Source: Sedimentibacter sp. MB35-C1 (GTDB lineage Bacteria; Bacillota; Clostridia; Tissierellales; Sedimentibacteraceae). Taken from it: DNA of 64,000 nt. The number at the start of each line of letters is the position of its first letter. The stretch's first letter is position 1. The notes below the pieces were generated by a model. The model saw nothing but the letters and a program-made list of their open reading frames with translations, ran no database searches and had not been told where the DNA came from. The translations under genes and the position numbers were made by a program. The stretch lies in assembly GCF_030913635.1 (NCBI RefSeq), contig NZ_CP133188.1, positions 2,170,001 to 2,234,000 of the forward strand, given 5' to 3'. This document shows positions 18,301 through 27,295 of this stretch, piece after piece.

Positions 18301-20226
18301 GATTTGAGCGAAGAAAAACCACAAGCCGAAAAGGGCGGAGGCGGAGGAGAAGACGGTATCTTCCGGGATGAATTTGAAGATACCAACTTTTTTAAGACAG
18401 TAACTACGGACAGTAAGGGTAATGCGGAGGTTAAATTCAAACTTGCCGACAATCTGACTTCATGGCGAATTACATATCAGGGAATTTCCGATAAGCTTTA
18501 TGCCGGAAGTGGTACAAAGAACATAACTGTCAGCCTTCCATTCTATGTTGATATGATAATGGGAAGCGAATATCTTTTGGATGATAAAATCAGCTCGGCT
18601 TTTAGAGTGTTCGGTACAGATATCAAGGACGGTGATGAGGTTGAATATGAAATTACCGTTATAGACAAGGATACAAAGAAAGAAACTGCTTATGCGGCAG
18701 CAGGATATGCCGGTGATTACACCAGCATTGAGCTTGGCAAGCTTGACGAGGGACAGTATGATATATATGCCAAAGCTAAATGTGGCGGAAACCAGGATGG
18801 AATACGCGAGGAATTCAGCGTAGTTGATTCTGCTGTTTACTTTAACAATACCAACTATTACCGCCTCAGTGACAGCACAGTGCTTGATAATGTATATTCG
18901 CACGCTGTAATTACTCTGTTCAATGAAAGTACATCAGATTTCTATAATAGCTTGAGAGATATATCATTTTCAGATGGAAATAGAATAGATCAAACAGTGT
19001 GCTCAATGCTGGCAACTGAATATATAAACAGATATTTTGATATGGATTTGTACTTCGACGAGGAAAAAATGCTTAATGAAATAAGCAAGTATGAGACGGA
19101 ATCAGGAGGTATCAAACTGTTTCCATATTCATCTTCTGATGCTCAACTTACAGCAAAGCTGGTTCACACTTTGAATAGTGACTATAAAGAAAGTAAAATG
19201 AAGCTGTATTTTAATAATATATTAAAGGAAGAAGAGTACAGCTCAGATACAGCTGCAGCTTTGTGGGGACTGAGTAAGTACAAGGAACCCGTGCTTCTTG
19301 CAGTGCGTAGTCTTCTGGAATCAGAAGAGCTTGGAATCAGAGATAAAATTTATCTGTATCTGGCGCTGGCAGAGCTTGGAGATAATGAGACGGCAAAAAA
19401 ATATTACAGAGAGATAACATTAAATTTAGAAGAATCCGGAGACTACTTGTATTACGGAAACGGTGAAAGTGACCTGGATAATTACGAAATTACCGCACTT
19501 CTGGCAGTATTGGGATGCAAGGTTCACGATTACGATACATCAGACAGACTGTTTAAATACATATATAATGAACCGTCAATCTATACCCTTAGCAATATGG
19601 AGCAGCTGATATATATAATGGACAGGGATATTGCACAGCTTGACGAAGTGAAGGATTTATTTGGAGAGGTGACTGTCTCTTCAAACGGTGAAAATAAAAA
19701 ATACAAACTGAAACTGTTTGACAGAGAAAGCTTTGCCGTAAAAAAGGATGATATAGGCGATGTCAGGTTCAGCAATATAAGAGGAAGTATAGCGTGCAAA
19801 GTAGATGCTTTGGGGAATATGGATGATCTGGAAAAGAATAAAACCGATGATTTTTCTATTTCAGTTGATTATACTAATGCGAAAACATATGAAAAGCAGA
19901 CAGATTTTAATCAATCTGATATAGTAAAAGTAACTATTGCACCGATAATGAGCGCTGATATTGAAAGAGGATATTATGAAATTACATACATCGTTCCTGC
20001 CGGATTCAGATATATGGAGGGCTACAAGGACTCATCCTACGGAAATCAAAACGGTCAGAAGCTTACGTTTCAATATTATTACAGCAAAAAATATCATGAC
20101 AGAGATATAGTGTTCTATATTCAGGCGGTACAAAAGGGAAAGTATACTGTTGATTATGCCGTAATCAAGGAATATCTCGAAAACAGGCTGAATTATATCG
20201 AAAAATCATCATTGGCCATTAATTAA
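15400..20226 (+). CDS. Alpha-2-macroglobulin-like lipoprotein without thioester
   Basis: A 1608-residue exported protein with signal peptide and lipobox (LITAC, then Ser) in the first 20 residues. An Ig-like domain spans about 145-230. The MG2 strand region (DTDRSVYMPDDTVNVWG) follows near 450, then the A2M domain (TTDSKGNAEVKFKLADNL, TSWRIT) near 1000. In the helical thioester domain, the usual CxEQ stands as NRIDQT near residue 1192, so the reactive Cys is absent. Bacterial alpha-2-macroglobulins trap or sense proteases or act as envelope scaffolds; without a thioester, covalent trapping is excluded. AGGGAGG precedes the ATG. It is followed after 14 bases by a Memo-like gene, probably the same transcript. 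Confidence 0.85.
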   Translation: MYKRIISLILCMCLLITACSGKNKPVNEPAVENGETPVESTEDMYELTALKSDDQGIDTESGFQLTSKKDINEKYIKENLNILPEENYKVDKISSTVYNILPLSKLENNKVYQVKISDIGYDYSWAFQTKKKFEIESTLPEDKSTYVPLNSGIELYFSMNNFTDIEDFFEMSPKVEGSFIKNDSSIIFVPEQMEKSTIYTVTVKKGFGLADGSESLGEDYVFSFKTQSDGEPRFCFERPIINIYKDNPKIIDAYVGDEDKEKEFNINIYQYKGADEFAEDVYSFAETGNYPKDKSEKKMSLMQSVKQSPYMVDSVYYYRNAFFELPDDLEKGYYLLEFSSVEADSKQYLFMQINDMLIYNAIFNNQFMVFACDGNSSKEIENANVILNGKSIGMTDEKGVLVFETDATKLKSMKLRVASKGLNDFIYAESLFIGNYYYRSMYNQNKYFMYMDTDRSVYMPDDTVNVWGFAKLRNNKSLNKVKLELVDERTKLVLDTKYVNLTNIGTYEAKFDLNNVTSEYLVIEAYDNNQLISREYISVQKYTKPLYRLKGMVDREYAFSGEKINYKVNAEFFNGPPVPNIELNFNAFRYYGYKTEYEGMEQILKLNENGECSFDVNTDVRSKNWRPATIYLESYNNEAEDSPVYLRDTVEIFPKHEMLEVEQDINDPHSVDILLHKMNIEGYSQDNYDYKSLRGMPLDGSVNVTVTERYYQKVKVGEQYDYINKVNKIEYDYNFVENVVYSDYVDVHSGKANFRIPEFKEDRNYTVTAYYDDVNGGIEEEVYLRSQGYHYYDYYELSGDIGDKFRLNDTANIQLTYGNENVENIEKDNLFAVFMRNGLVDYSVSENTDMKVKFDEDFIPNVYINGIYVKNGYMYPIADYDVLYYDNTERELKLDIKTDKERYEPGEEVTLKINASDEYGRPCRADVNISVVDEAYFAMFPKDVYTLNALYSYSWSDGLIRSYVSNIDLSEEKPQAEKGGGGGEDGIFRDEFEDTNFFKTVTTDSKGNAEVKFKLADNLTSWRITYQGISDKLYAGSGTKNITVSLPFYVDMIMGSEYLLDDKISSAFRVFGTDIKDGDEVEYEITVIDKDTKKETAYAAAGYAGDYTSIELGKLDEGQYDIYAKAKCGGNQDGIREEFSVVDSAVYFNNTNYYRLSDSTVLDNVYSHAVITLFNESTSDFYNSLRDISFSDGNRIDQTVCSMLATEYINRYFDMDLYFDEEKMLNEISKYETESGGIKLFPYSSSDAQLTAKLVHTLNSDYKESKMKLYFNNILKEEEYSSDTAAALWGLSKYKEPVLLAVRSLLESEELGIRDKIYLYLALAELGDNETAKKYYREITLNLEESGDYLYYGNGESDLDNYEITALLAVLGCKVHDYDTSDRLFKYIYNEPSIYTLSNMEQLIYIMDRDIAQLDEVKDLFGEVTVSSNGENKKYKLKLFDRESFAVKKDDIGDVRFSNIRGSIACKVDALGNMDDLEKNKTDDFSISVDYTNAKTYEKQTDFNQSDIVKVTIAPIMSADIERGYYEITYIVPAGFRYMEGYKDSSYGNQNGQKLTFQYYYSKKYHDRDIVFYIQAVQKGKYTVDYAVIKEYLENRLNYIEKSSLAIN

Positions 20227-20240
20227 GAGGCAGGTATAAA

Positions 20241-21125
20241 ATGCGTGTAAAGAAATGTTTCGCTGTTTCAATAGTATTAATTGTTGCTTTAATAATATTG
20301 ATTACGGGAAAAATCAACATCGAAGGAAACAATGATAATATTTATTATCGAAGAGCTGAAAATCTGAAGTGCATATATTATGACGAAAAGTACTTCATAA
20401 ATATAAAGAATTTTGAAACAAAGGTCAATGCTGGCAGTATACGGGGATGTATACTGCCGCACCATTTGACTGCCAAGGATTTAATTCATGAAGTGTTTCA
20501 AAATATTGTAAATAACAAATACGAAACTGTGGTTTTAATCGGACCAGACCACGAAAGTGCTGATGCGGGCAAGACTTTTACAACACTAAAAAACTGGCAG
20601 ACCCCATTTGGAGTTCTTAAAACAGATAAAAAAATTACAGTAGAACTTTTGAAAAATGATTTTATAGAAGAAAATGATTATAAATTAACTTCTGAGCATT
20701 CTATTTCCGGTATAATTCCATTTGTGAAATATTACTTAGGAGATGCTCAAGTGGTATCACTTGCCGTAACGAAGCAGATAAAGAAAAAAGATATAGAACG
20801 TATGGTTCAGTATATTTGCGAAAATGTTGATATAGACAAGACGATTTTTATTGCATCCGTGGACTTTTCCCATTATCTTGATTTGGATAGTGCAAACAGA
20901 ATGGATTCAATAACTATGGAGGCCATAGAAAGGCGAGACATTAATAAAATTATGACATTTTCAAATGATAACCTGGATTCACCGCCAAGCATAGCTGTGA
21001 TTTTGAAAATCATGAACAGTTTAGGAGCAGAAAATACTTGCATGCTTAATCACAGCAATACGGAATTGGTTGTTAAAAAAAGGATGGAAGAGACAACCAG
21101 TTACCTGACATACCTATTTTATTGA
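20241..21125 (+). CDS. Membrane-anchored Memo-like protein (AmmeMemoRadiSam system protein B family)
   Basis: A 294-residue protein with an N-terminal hydrophobic segment (residues 6-23) that predicts export or membrane anchoring. The rest matches the Memo fold, related to extradiol dioxygenases: GCILPHHLTA, VVLIGPDHESAD, SEHSISGIIPFV, ASVDFSHYLD, and CMLNHSNTEL. Conserved His residues suggest a metal site, but no catalytic activity is established for this family. It lies 14 bases after the macroglobulin gene with its own GAGG site. The partner AMMECR1 and radical SAM genes are not adjacent. Confidence 0.82.
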   Translation: MRVKKCFAVSIVLIVALIILITGKINIEGNNDNIYYRRAENLKCIYYDEKYFINIKNFETKVNAGSIRGCILPHHLTAKDLIHEVFQNIVNNKYETVVLIGPDHESADAGKTFTTLKNWQTPFGVLKTDKKITVELLKNDFIEENDYKLTSEHSISGIIPFVKYYLGDAQVVSLAVTKQIKKKDIERMVQYICENVDIDKTIFIASVDFSHYLDLDSANRMDSITMEAIERRDINKIMTFSNDNLDSPPSIAVILKIMNSLGAENTCMLNHSNTELVVKKRMEETTSYLTYLFY

Positions 21126-21257
21126 GCATTCTATTTGTGCAATAAAAACAAATTAAAGGTTTTAAAAGTTAATATATATGATATAATAAAATGCAAAAAC
21201 AATGATCGGCAGGCTACTTTAAACGACATCGTTAACTAATAACATCTTGGAGTATTT

Positions 21258-23675
21258 ATGTATAACTACTTTGTTCAGGTTATTTTAAACAACAATTCAA
21301 AAAGCACCGACAGACTTTTTACCTATGCTGTTCCGGAGAAATATGAAAATATAGTTCAAACAGGAAAGAGGGTAAAGGTAAGTTTCGGAAGAAACAAGCA
21401 CATGATTGATGCGCTGGTAGTATCAGTGGAAAATTCATGCGATTTACCTGAGGAAAAGCTTAAAGAAATAATGGACGTATTGGACGATGAAGCAGTCGTT
21501 AGCGATGAAATGATTAAATTGTCATTTTGGATGAGAGAAAGATATATATGTAAGTACTCTGACAGTATAAGGCTTATGATTCCGTCAATGATACAATATA
21601 AGCATAATATCAGGCTCAAGATTATGGACTCATGCCCTGATCAGTCAGAATTAAGTGAAAAAGAGAACGAACTGCTTAAAATAATAAAGTCAGGTGTTTC
21701 CGAATTGGACAAATTAAAAAAGGCGTATGGGGGATATGACGTCTATAGCGTGATTGATAGCCTGAAGCAAAAAAATGCAGTTAAGGAAGTAAGCAGCGAG
21801 AGAATAGGTGCAAAAAGTGCATATGAAAAGTATGTGTTTCTTGCTGAGGATAAGGAGCTAGAAGAATATAACATAAATAAGACGGAAAATCAGATTAAGG
21901 TAATAGAATATCTTAAAAAAAATGATAAAGTCAGTTTTAAGAGGCTATCATCGGAACTTGGCGTATCATCAGCTGTAATTACGAATTTGATTAAGAAAAA
22001 CATATTGAATGAAGAATTCATACTGTATAATCAGGATAATGACAGAAAGGCCTACAAAGGCTTATGTCTCAATGAAGAGCAGCAAAATGCCTGTGACGAA
22101 ATTATTTCGTCAGAAGATAAGGTGTTTTTGCTTCACGGTGTAACCGGCAGCGGTAAAACAGAAGTATATATGAATATAATAGAGCATTACATAAATGAAA
22201 ATAAGCAGTCTATTATGCTGGTCCCGGAAATATCACTTACAGCTCAGACTATTGATAGATTTGAAAAAAGATTTGGAAACAAAATAGCAGTATTTCATTC
22301 TAAGCTGACTAAGAAGGAAAAATTCATACAGTGGTATAAGGTATATAACCACGAGGTTGATGTTGTTATAGGGGCACGTTCGGCGATTTTTGCACCCATT
22401 AAAAATCTGGGTGTAATAGTAATCGACGAAGAGCATGAAGACAGCTATATTTCATCTACATCACCAAAATATGATACAAAAGAGGTTGCAATAAAAATGT
22501 CCCACGAACTGGGAGGAAAAGTAATCCTCGGTTCGGCAACCCCCTCTATAAATACGTACTATATGGCGAGAAAAGGGCAGATTAAAAAAATTGATTTGAA
22601 AAAACGTGTAAATAATCAAATGCCTGATATTAAAATTATAGATATGAGCAGTGAACTTGACAAGGGTAACAATACCATAATAAGCGAGGAACTGTATATA
22701 AGTATTAAAGAATCCCTCAAAAATCACGAACAGGTAATATTGTTTTTAAACAAGCGTGGATACTCCGGGTTTGTGTCATGCAAGAAGTGCGGCTATGTTG
22801 CAAGATGCGACCGCTGTGATGTTTCCATGACCTACCATGTAAGAGGCAATATGCTGAAATGCCATTACTGCGGAAGAACAAAAAAGATGTTATTTAAATG
22901 CCCAAAATGCGGCAGTGAAAAAATTGAGCAGTTCAGCGCAGGAACCCAGCATGTAGAGAAGCTGATCAAACAGCTGTTCCCTAAGGCTGTAACTGAACGT
23001 ATGGACTTTGATTCAATGACAGGCAAAGATTCCTACGAAAATATTTACAGAGAATTTAAAAAAGGAAAGATAGATATTTTAATCGGAACGCAAATGCTTG
23101 CAAAAGGTTTTGATTTTCCGGAGGTTACAACGGTTGGAGTTTTGTCTGCCGATGCAATTTTGAACCTACCTTTTTATAATTCCAGCGAGAAGACGTTCCA
23201 GCTCATAACCCAGGTCAGCGGAAGAGCTGGAAGAGGAAGCAAAAAAGGAAAAGTATTTGTGCAGACATATGAGCCTGAAAATTACATAATAAATGCGGCA
23301 AAGGACAATAACTATGATTTTTTTATAAATCAAGAGCTTAAATTAAGAAAAGAATTTGCATTTCCGCCATTTATTAATATAATAAATATATGCTTGATAT
23401 CAAAAAATGAAGAGTTGGTTAATAAAACCGCCTTTGAGAAATATGAAGAAATTAAAGAGTCTGTTAAGCATATGGTTGAAGGAAGAAGCCTGCTTTTATA
23501 CAGACCAGTACCGCATTCGATTTACAAGGTAAACAATGAGTATAGAATAAACCTGTTTATGAAAGCTTCCAATAATGCGCTTCACGAGCTGAGGAAGATA
23601 CTTCGCAGAGTTTACATGGAAAAGGATATTGAAAATATCAGAGTAAGTATAAATGTAAATACAGATACAATTTAG
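21258..23675 (+). CDS. priA: Primosomal protein N' (replication restart helicase PriA)
   Basis: An 805-residue superfamily 2 helicase that reloads the replisome at stalled forks. It shows Walker A (LLHGVTGSGKTEVY), the DEEH box (VIVIDEEHEDSY), and the PriA zinc-binding cysteines in CKKCGYVARCDRC and CHYCG...CPKCG. The C-terminal helicase motifs (GTQMLAKGFDFP, QVSGRAGRG) are intact. It starts the priA-def-fmt operon. coaBC, which normally precedes priA in this cluster, is absent here. Confidence 0.96.
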   Translation: MYNYFVQVILNNNSKSTDRLFTYAVPEKYENIVQTGKRVKVSFGRNKHMIDALVVSVENSCDLPEEKLKEIMDVLDDEAVVSDEMIKLSFWMRERYICKYSDSIRLMIPSMIQYKHNIRLKIMDSCPDQSELSEKENELLKIIKSGVSELDKLKKAYGGYDVYSVIDSLKQKNAVKEVSSERIGAKSAYEKYVFLAEDKELEEYNINKTENQIKVIEYLKKNDKVSFKRLSSELGVSSAVITNLIKKNILNEEFILYNQDNDRKAYKGLCLNEEQQNACDEIISSEDKVFLLHGVTGSGKTEVYMNIIEHYINENKQSIMLVPEISLTAQTIDRFEKRFGNKIAVFHSKLTKKEKFIQWYKVYNHEVDVVIGARSAIFAPIKNLGVIVIDEEHEDSYISSTSPKYDTKEVAIKMSHELGGKVILGSATPSINTYYMARKGQIKKIDLKKRVNNQMPDIKIIDMSSELDKGNNTIISEELYISIKESLKNHEQVILFLNKRGYSGFVSCKKCGYVARCDRCDVSMTYHVRGNMLKCHYCGRTKKMLFKCPKCGSEKIEQFSAGTQHVEKLIKQLFPKAVTERMDFDSMTGKDSYENIYREFKKGKIDILIGTQMLAKGFDFPEVTTVGVLSADAILNLPFYNSSEKTFQLITQVSGRAGRGSKKGKVFVQTYEPENYIINAAKDNNYDFFINQELKLRKEFAFPPFINIINICLISKNEELVNKTAFEKYEEIKESVKHMVEGRSLLLYRPVPHSIYKVNNEYRINLFMKASNNALHELRKILRRVYMEKDIENIRVSINVNTDTI

Positions 23676-23690
23676 ATAGTAGGAGGATTT

Positions 23691-24134
23691 ATGGCATTAA
23701 GAAATTTAAGATATGAAGGCGATGAAATATTAAGAAAGAAAAGCAAGGAGATAGGTGCAGTTGATGACAGAATAAAGACACTTCTTGATGACATGCTGGA
23801 AACAATGTATGAAAATGACGGAGTGGGACTTGCAGCGCCTCAGGTTGGAATTTTGAAGCGAGCTGTTGTAATAGATGTAGATGACGGCAATGTATACAAA
23901 ATGATTAATCCAAAGATAATAAAGAAATCTGGAGAGCAGCTGGGGCAGGAAGGTTGTCTCAGTGTGCCTGAAAAGAAGGGCAATGTGAACAGACCTATGA
24001 ATGTAACAGTTGAATATACAGATGATAGCGGAAAACCGGTCACATTGAAAGCAGAGGGTATTCTGGCAAGGGCAATATGCCATGAGGTCGATCACTTGGA
24101 TGGAATATTGTTTATAGACAGAGTAAAAAAATAA
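23691..24134 (+). CDS. def: Peptide deformylase
   Basis: A 147-residue metalloenzyme that removes the formyl group from new proteins. The three family motifs are present: GVGLAAPQVG, EGCLSVP (metal Cys), and HEVDHLDG (two metal His and the catalytic Glu). AGGAGG precedes the ATG, and fmt follows at 12 bases. Confidence 0.97.
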   Translation: MALRNLRYEGDEILRKKSKEIGAVDDRIKTLLDDMLETMYENDGVGLAAPQVGILKRAVVIDVDDGNVYKMINPKIIKKSGEQLGQEGCLSVPEKKGNVNRPMNVTVEYTDDSGKPVTLKAEGILARAICHEVDHLDGILFIDRVKK

Positions 24135-24146
24135 ATAGGTGGTAAG

Positions 24147-25073
24147 ATGAAAATAATTTTTATGGGAACTCCGGAATTTGCAGTTCCGACGCTAAAACTG
24201 CTTTATGAAAAGCATGAGGTAGCTTTGGTTGTAACTCAGCCTGATAAACCATATGGCAGAGGGAAAAAACTAAAAAAATCCGAAGTTAAGGAAGAAGCTG
24301 AAAAGTTAGGCTTAGCTGTTTTTCAGCCCAATAAAATCAAAGATAAAGAAAATATTGAAATACTTAAATCACATAATCCGGATGCAATTGTAGTTGTTGC
24401 GTACGGACAGATACTAAGCAGGGAGATATTGGAGCTTCCTAAGTACGGATGCATCAACGTTCATGCTTCTCTGCTGCCGAAACTAAGAGGTGCTGCTCCC
24501 CTAAATTGGGCTATAATCAACGGAGAAACAAAGACAGGTGTAACCACCATGAAAATGGATATTGGGCTTGATACAGGAGATATGCTGTTAAAAGCGGAAA
24601 CTCACGTAGATGAAGATATGAATGTGGGTGTTCTTCATGATATTTTAATGCATAAGGGAGCAGATCTTTTAATTGAAACAATAGATAAGCTGGAAAAAAA
24701 TGATATAATTCCTGAAAAGCAGGACGATTCACTTTCTGATTACGCGCCTATGTTTAACAACGAAAACCGCAGGATAAACTGGAATTCAGGCGCAAAGAAT
24801 ATTCACGATCTTGTAAGAGGACTGTCCCCATGGCCTGCCGCATATTTTACGATGGAAGAAAAGAAGGTAAAGGTATATGAAACAAAATATACCCAAGAAA
24901 AATCAAATCATGAACCGGGATATGTAATAAAGTCTGAAAGTGAAGGCATATATGTAGCTACTGCCGACGGGGTTGTAATATTGAAAGAAATACAGATGCC
25001 CGGAAAGAAGAAAATGAAAACCGACGCATACTTGAGAGGAAACAAATTTCCAGAGCATGTTGTTCTGAATTGA
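24147..25073 (+). CDS. fmt: Methionyl-tRNA formyltransferase
   Basis: A 308-residue enzyme that formylates initiator Met-tRNA. It shows FMGTPEFAVPTL, QPDKPYGRGKK, the formyl-folate binding motif (NVHASLLPKLRGAAPLNWAI), and the C-terminal OB-fold domain. It pairs with def as usual. A terminator follows, and here the conserved housekeeping order is interrupted. Confidence 0.97.
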   Translation: MKIIFMGTPEFAVPTLKLLYEKHEVALVVTQPDKPYGRGKKLKKSEVKEEAEKLGLAVFQPNKIKDKENIEILKSHNPDAIVVVAYGQILSREILELPKYGCINVHASLLPKLRGAAPLNWAIINGETKTGVTTMKMDIGLDTGDMLLKAETHVDEDMNVGVLHDILMHKGADLLIETIDKLEKNDIIPEKQDDSLSDYAPMFNNENRRINWNSGAKNIHDLVRGLSPWPAAYFTMEEKKVKVYETKYTQEKSNHEPGYVIKSESEGIYVATADGVVILKEIQMPGKKKMKTDAYLRGNKFPEHVVLN

Positions 25074-25086
25074 ATATTGTAATGCA

Positions 25087-25124
25087 AACAGAGAGTAGAT
25101 GTATTCATTTATTCTCTGTTTTTA
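25087..25124 (+). terminator. Terminator after fmt
   Basis: AACAGAGA and TCTCTGTT pair across an 18-base loop, followed by TTTAT. Confidence 0.65.
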
Positions 25125-25221
25125 TAATGAGTCTTATGCTGGGTATTCTTGACAAATTGATGGGATATTGCATAAAAATATGATACAATATAGCAAAGAA
25201 ATTTGTTTTGAGGGAGCAAAT

Positions 25222-25746
25222 ATGAAAATTGCGATTATCGGATACAGCGGATCTGGCAAATCAACTTTAGCAGGATTTTTGGGAAAAGTTTACAGAAGTC
25301 CTGTGCTGTACATGGACACTATTCAATTTGAGGCGGGATGGAAAGAACGAGATGAAGAAGCTGCCGTTAAATTGGTTAAGGATTTTTTGGATAGCAATAA
25401 TAGCTGGATTGTTGACGGAAATTATACGAAGTTATTAAGAGAGCGGAGAATGGAAGAGGCAGATATGATTGTTTACATGAACTTCTCAAGAATCACATGC
25501 TTGCTTCAGGCATTTATCAGATACATGAGATACAAGGGAAAAGTAAGAGAAAGCATGGCGGAAGGATGTGACGAAAAGCTCGACTTTGAGTTTTTGAAAT
25601 GGATTTTGCGTGATGGTAGGTCAAAAGCAAAGAAAAAGCAATATGCCGATACTATTAACAAATACAGACAAAAGGTTGTTATATTAAAAAACAGAAGAGA
25701 GACAGAAATTTTTTGTAATAGATTTAAAAAATTACCCGCAGCTTAG
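25222..25746 (+). CDS. P-loop kinase-like protein (topology modulation/FlaR type)
   Basis: A 174-residue adenylate kinase-like P-loop protein. MKIAIIGYSGSGKSTLAG carries Walker A at the extreme N-terminus, followed by LYMDTIQFEAGW and WIVDGNYTKLL, typical of the family annotated as DNA topology modulation protein or FlaR. No precise substrate is known for the family. ATG 25222 is chosen, since GAGGGAG lies just upstream and the protein then begins at the fold; a longer frame from 25168 adds an unrelated 18 residues. A TTGACA box at 25149 may serve as its -35. Confidence 0.8.
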   Translation: MKIAIIGYSGSGKSTLAGFLGKVYRSPVLYMDTIQFEAGWKERDEEAAVKLVKDFLDSNNSWIVDGNYTKLLRERRMEEADMIVYMNFSRITCLLQAFIRYMRYKGKVRESMAEGCDEKLDFEFLKWILRDGRSKAKKKQYADTINKYRQKVVILKNRRETEIFCNRFKKLPAA

Positions 25747-25833
25747 CATGCATATATGGCAAATATTATTGGGTATAATAGTTTAATATATGATGGCGAG
25801 ATATATCTATAATAAAGAAAGCAGGGGATTATA

Positions 25834-26547
25834 TTGACTTCTAAAATAAAAAGAAGAGGATTTGATCCTGAGGATGTTAAGAGCTTTTCGGAAGAAAATG
25901 TTGAAAAGCTTAGAACTGCTCAGGAAGAAGTTCAGTGGCTTTTGGAAAGAGGTTATAAAATAAAGCCGGTTATAGGGTTGATAGGAAATCACTATCTCCT
26001 TACAGCAAGGGCGAGAACAGCTCTTCAAAGAACTACTTCAACAAGAGCTCAGTATGAAATGAGAAAGTCCTCAATGCTTCCTTGGCGTCAAGCAAGGGAT
26101 GGCTGCTTATTTATTGACGGGTTTAACCTAATTATAACATTAGAGGTTGCACTGTCTGGAAGCGTTGTACTTCTCGGCAGAGACGGAGTGCTCAGAGATT
26201 TGGCAGGATTGAGAGGAACATACAAGGTAATCGACAAGACGGAGAAGGCTTTAGAGCTCATAGGCCGGGAGTTAAATGAACTTGAGGTGCCTGAGGTTAA
26301 ATTTTATCTGGATTCGCCTGTGTCAAATTCAGGGAGGCTTAAAAGCAGGATTGCGGAGTGTTCTGAATCGTGGAATATGCCTGTTGATATAGAGCTTATA
26401 CCAAATGTTGACGCAGTTTTATCAAAAATGGGAAGAATAGTGACTGGGGATTCAATTTTATTGGATGAGTGTAAAAGTTGGTTTAACTTATCAAAAAAAA
26501 TTGTGGACGATTACATAAGAGATGCGTGGATTGTCAACCTGGAATAA
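25834..26547 (+). CDS. DUF434 domain-containing protein
   Basis: A 237-residue conserved protein of unknown function. The N-terminal half (GFDPEDVKSFSEE, QWLLERGYKIKP, IGNHYLLTARARTALQR, ARDGCLFIDGFNLIITLE) matches the DUF434 family, and the C-terminal half (FYLDSPVSNSGRLK) its companion domain. It starts with TTG 25834 behind GCAGGGG. The IDGFN segment resembles the acidic motif of PIN/NYN-type nucleases, but no catalytic assignment is made. msrB follows 27 bases downstream, so the two may be cotranscribed. Confidence 0.8.
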   Translation: MTSKIKRRGFDPEDVKSFSEENVEKLRTAQEEVQWLLERGYKIKPVIGLIGNHYLLTARARTALQRTTSTRAQYEMRKSSMLPWRQARDGCLFIDGFNLIITLEVALSGSVVLLGRDGVLRDLAGLRGTYKVIDKTEKALELIGRELNELEVPEVKFYLDSPVSNSGRLKSRIAECSESWNMPVDIELIPNVDAVLSKMGRIVTGDSILLDECKSWFNLSKKIVDDYIRDAWIVNLE

Positions 26548-26574
26548 TAATATGCACAATACGAAGGGAGAAGC

Positions 26575-27039
26575 ATGGACAAGAAAATTGAATTGGGGAA
26601 ATATAAGAAGCCTTCTAATGAGGAAATAAGGCAAAAACTGACAGATGACCAGTATAATGTAACGCAAAAAAACTACACTGAGCCTCCATTTGACAACGAA
26701 TATTGGAACAATATGGACAAGGGGATTTATGTAGATGTTGTGACGGGAATACCTCTTTTTATATCCGCAGACAAATTTGAGTCAGGGTGCGGCTGGCCCA
26801 GCTTTACAAAGCCAATAGACAAGGAACTGATCGTCTATAAAAGAGACAGGAGTTTTGGAATGGAGAGGACTGAGGTTAGAAGTAGGAACAGTGACTCGCA
26901 CCTGGGTCATGTATTTAATGACGGACCTATTGAAGACGGAGGATTAAGATATTGTGTTAACAGTGCCGCGCTGAAATTTATACTATTGTCCCAAATGGAA
27001 AAGGAGGGCTATGGGGAATTTATTAAATTAATTAAGTGA
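26575..27039 (+). CDS. msrB: Peptide-methionine (R)-S-oxide reductase
   Basis: A 154-residue repair enzyme that reduces methionine-R-sulfoxide in proteins. The motifs [23 protein letters not shown] and [11 protein letters not shown] are intact, the last with the catalytic Cys. The two CxxC zinc pairs of many MsrB proteins are missing, so this is the zinc-free type. GAAGGGAGAAG precedes the ATG. It is a stress gene in an otherwise anaerobic gene set. Confidence 0.95.
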   Translation: MDKKIELGKYKKPSNEEIRQKLTDDQYNVTQKNYTEPPFDNEYWNNMDKGIYVDVVTGIPLFISADKFESGCGWPSFTKPIDKELIVYKRDRSFGMERTEVRSRNSDSHLGHVFNDGPIEDGGLRYCVNSAALKFILLSQMEKEGYGEFIKLIK

Positions 27040-27131
27040 AATATTGATAATTATGACGTAACATAAAGCATTGAAAATATATAATATAAGCTTATGAAGT
27101 ACATATTAATTTTTTTAAAGGGGTGAAGTTT

Positions 27132-27173
27132 TTGAGCGATAAACGAGATAAATACTCAGTACAGTTGAAATAG
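27132..27173 (+). CDS. Candidate 13-residue leader peptide
   Basis: TTG 27132 follows AAAGGGGTGAAG and encodes MSDKRDKYSVQLK before a TAG stop. The last codons form the 5' arm of the long stem at 27155-27240, so ribosome movement through this frame would disturb that structure. It may be a regulatory leader for the radical SAM gene, a precursor peptide relic, or a chance frame. Confidence 0.35.
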   Translation: MSDKRDKYSVQLK

Positions 27174-27240
27174 TCTGCCGGCAGATTGTATTGAGGTTAA
27201 TTAAGCTATAAAACATGTTGGCAGTTGCAGCTGTACTGAG
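27155..27240 (+). ncRNA. Structured leader upstream of the radical SAM gene
   Basis: CTCAGTACAGTTG (27155-27167) pairs with CAGCTGTACTGAG (27228-27240): 13 base pairs with one G-U. Inside, TCTGCCGGCAGA (27174-27185) is self-complementary, and its CTGCC can alternatively pair with GGCAG at 27220-27224, giving two exclusive folds. The structure ends 55 bases before the downstream ATG. It does not match a riboswitch family that I recognise. Confidence 0.5.
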
Positions 27241-27295
27241 TTAGTTTGATTTTAAAGATTGATTACACCGTCAAATTAATTAAAAGGAGCACAGT

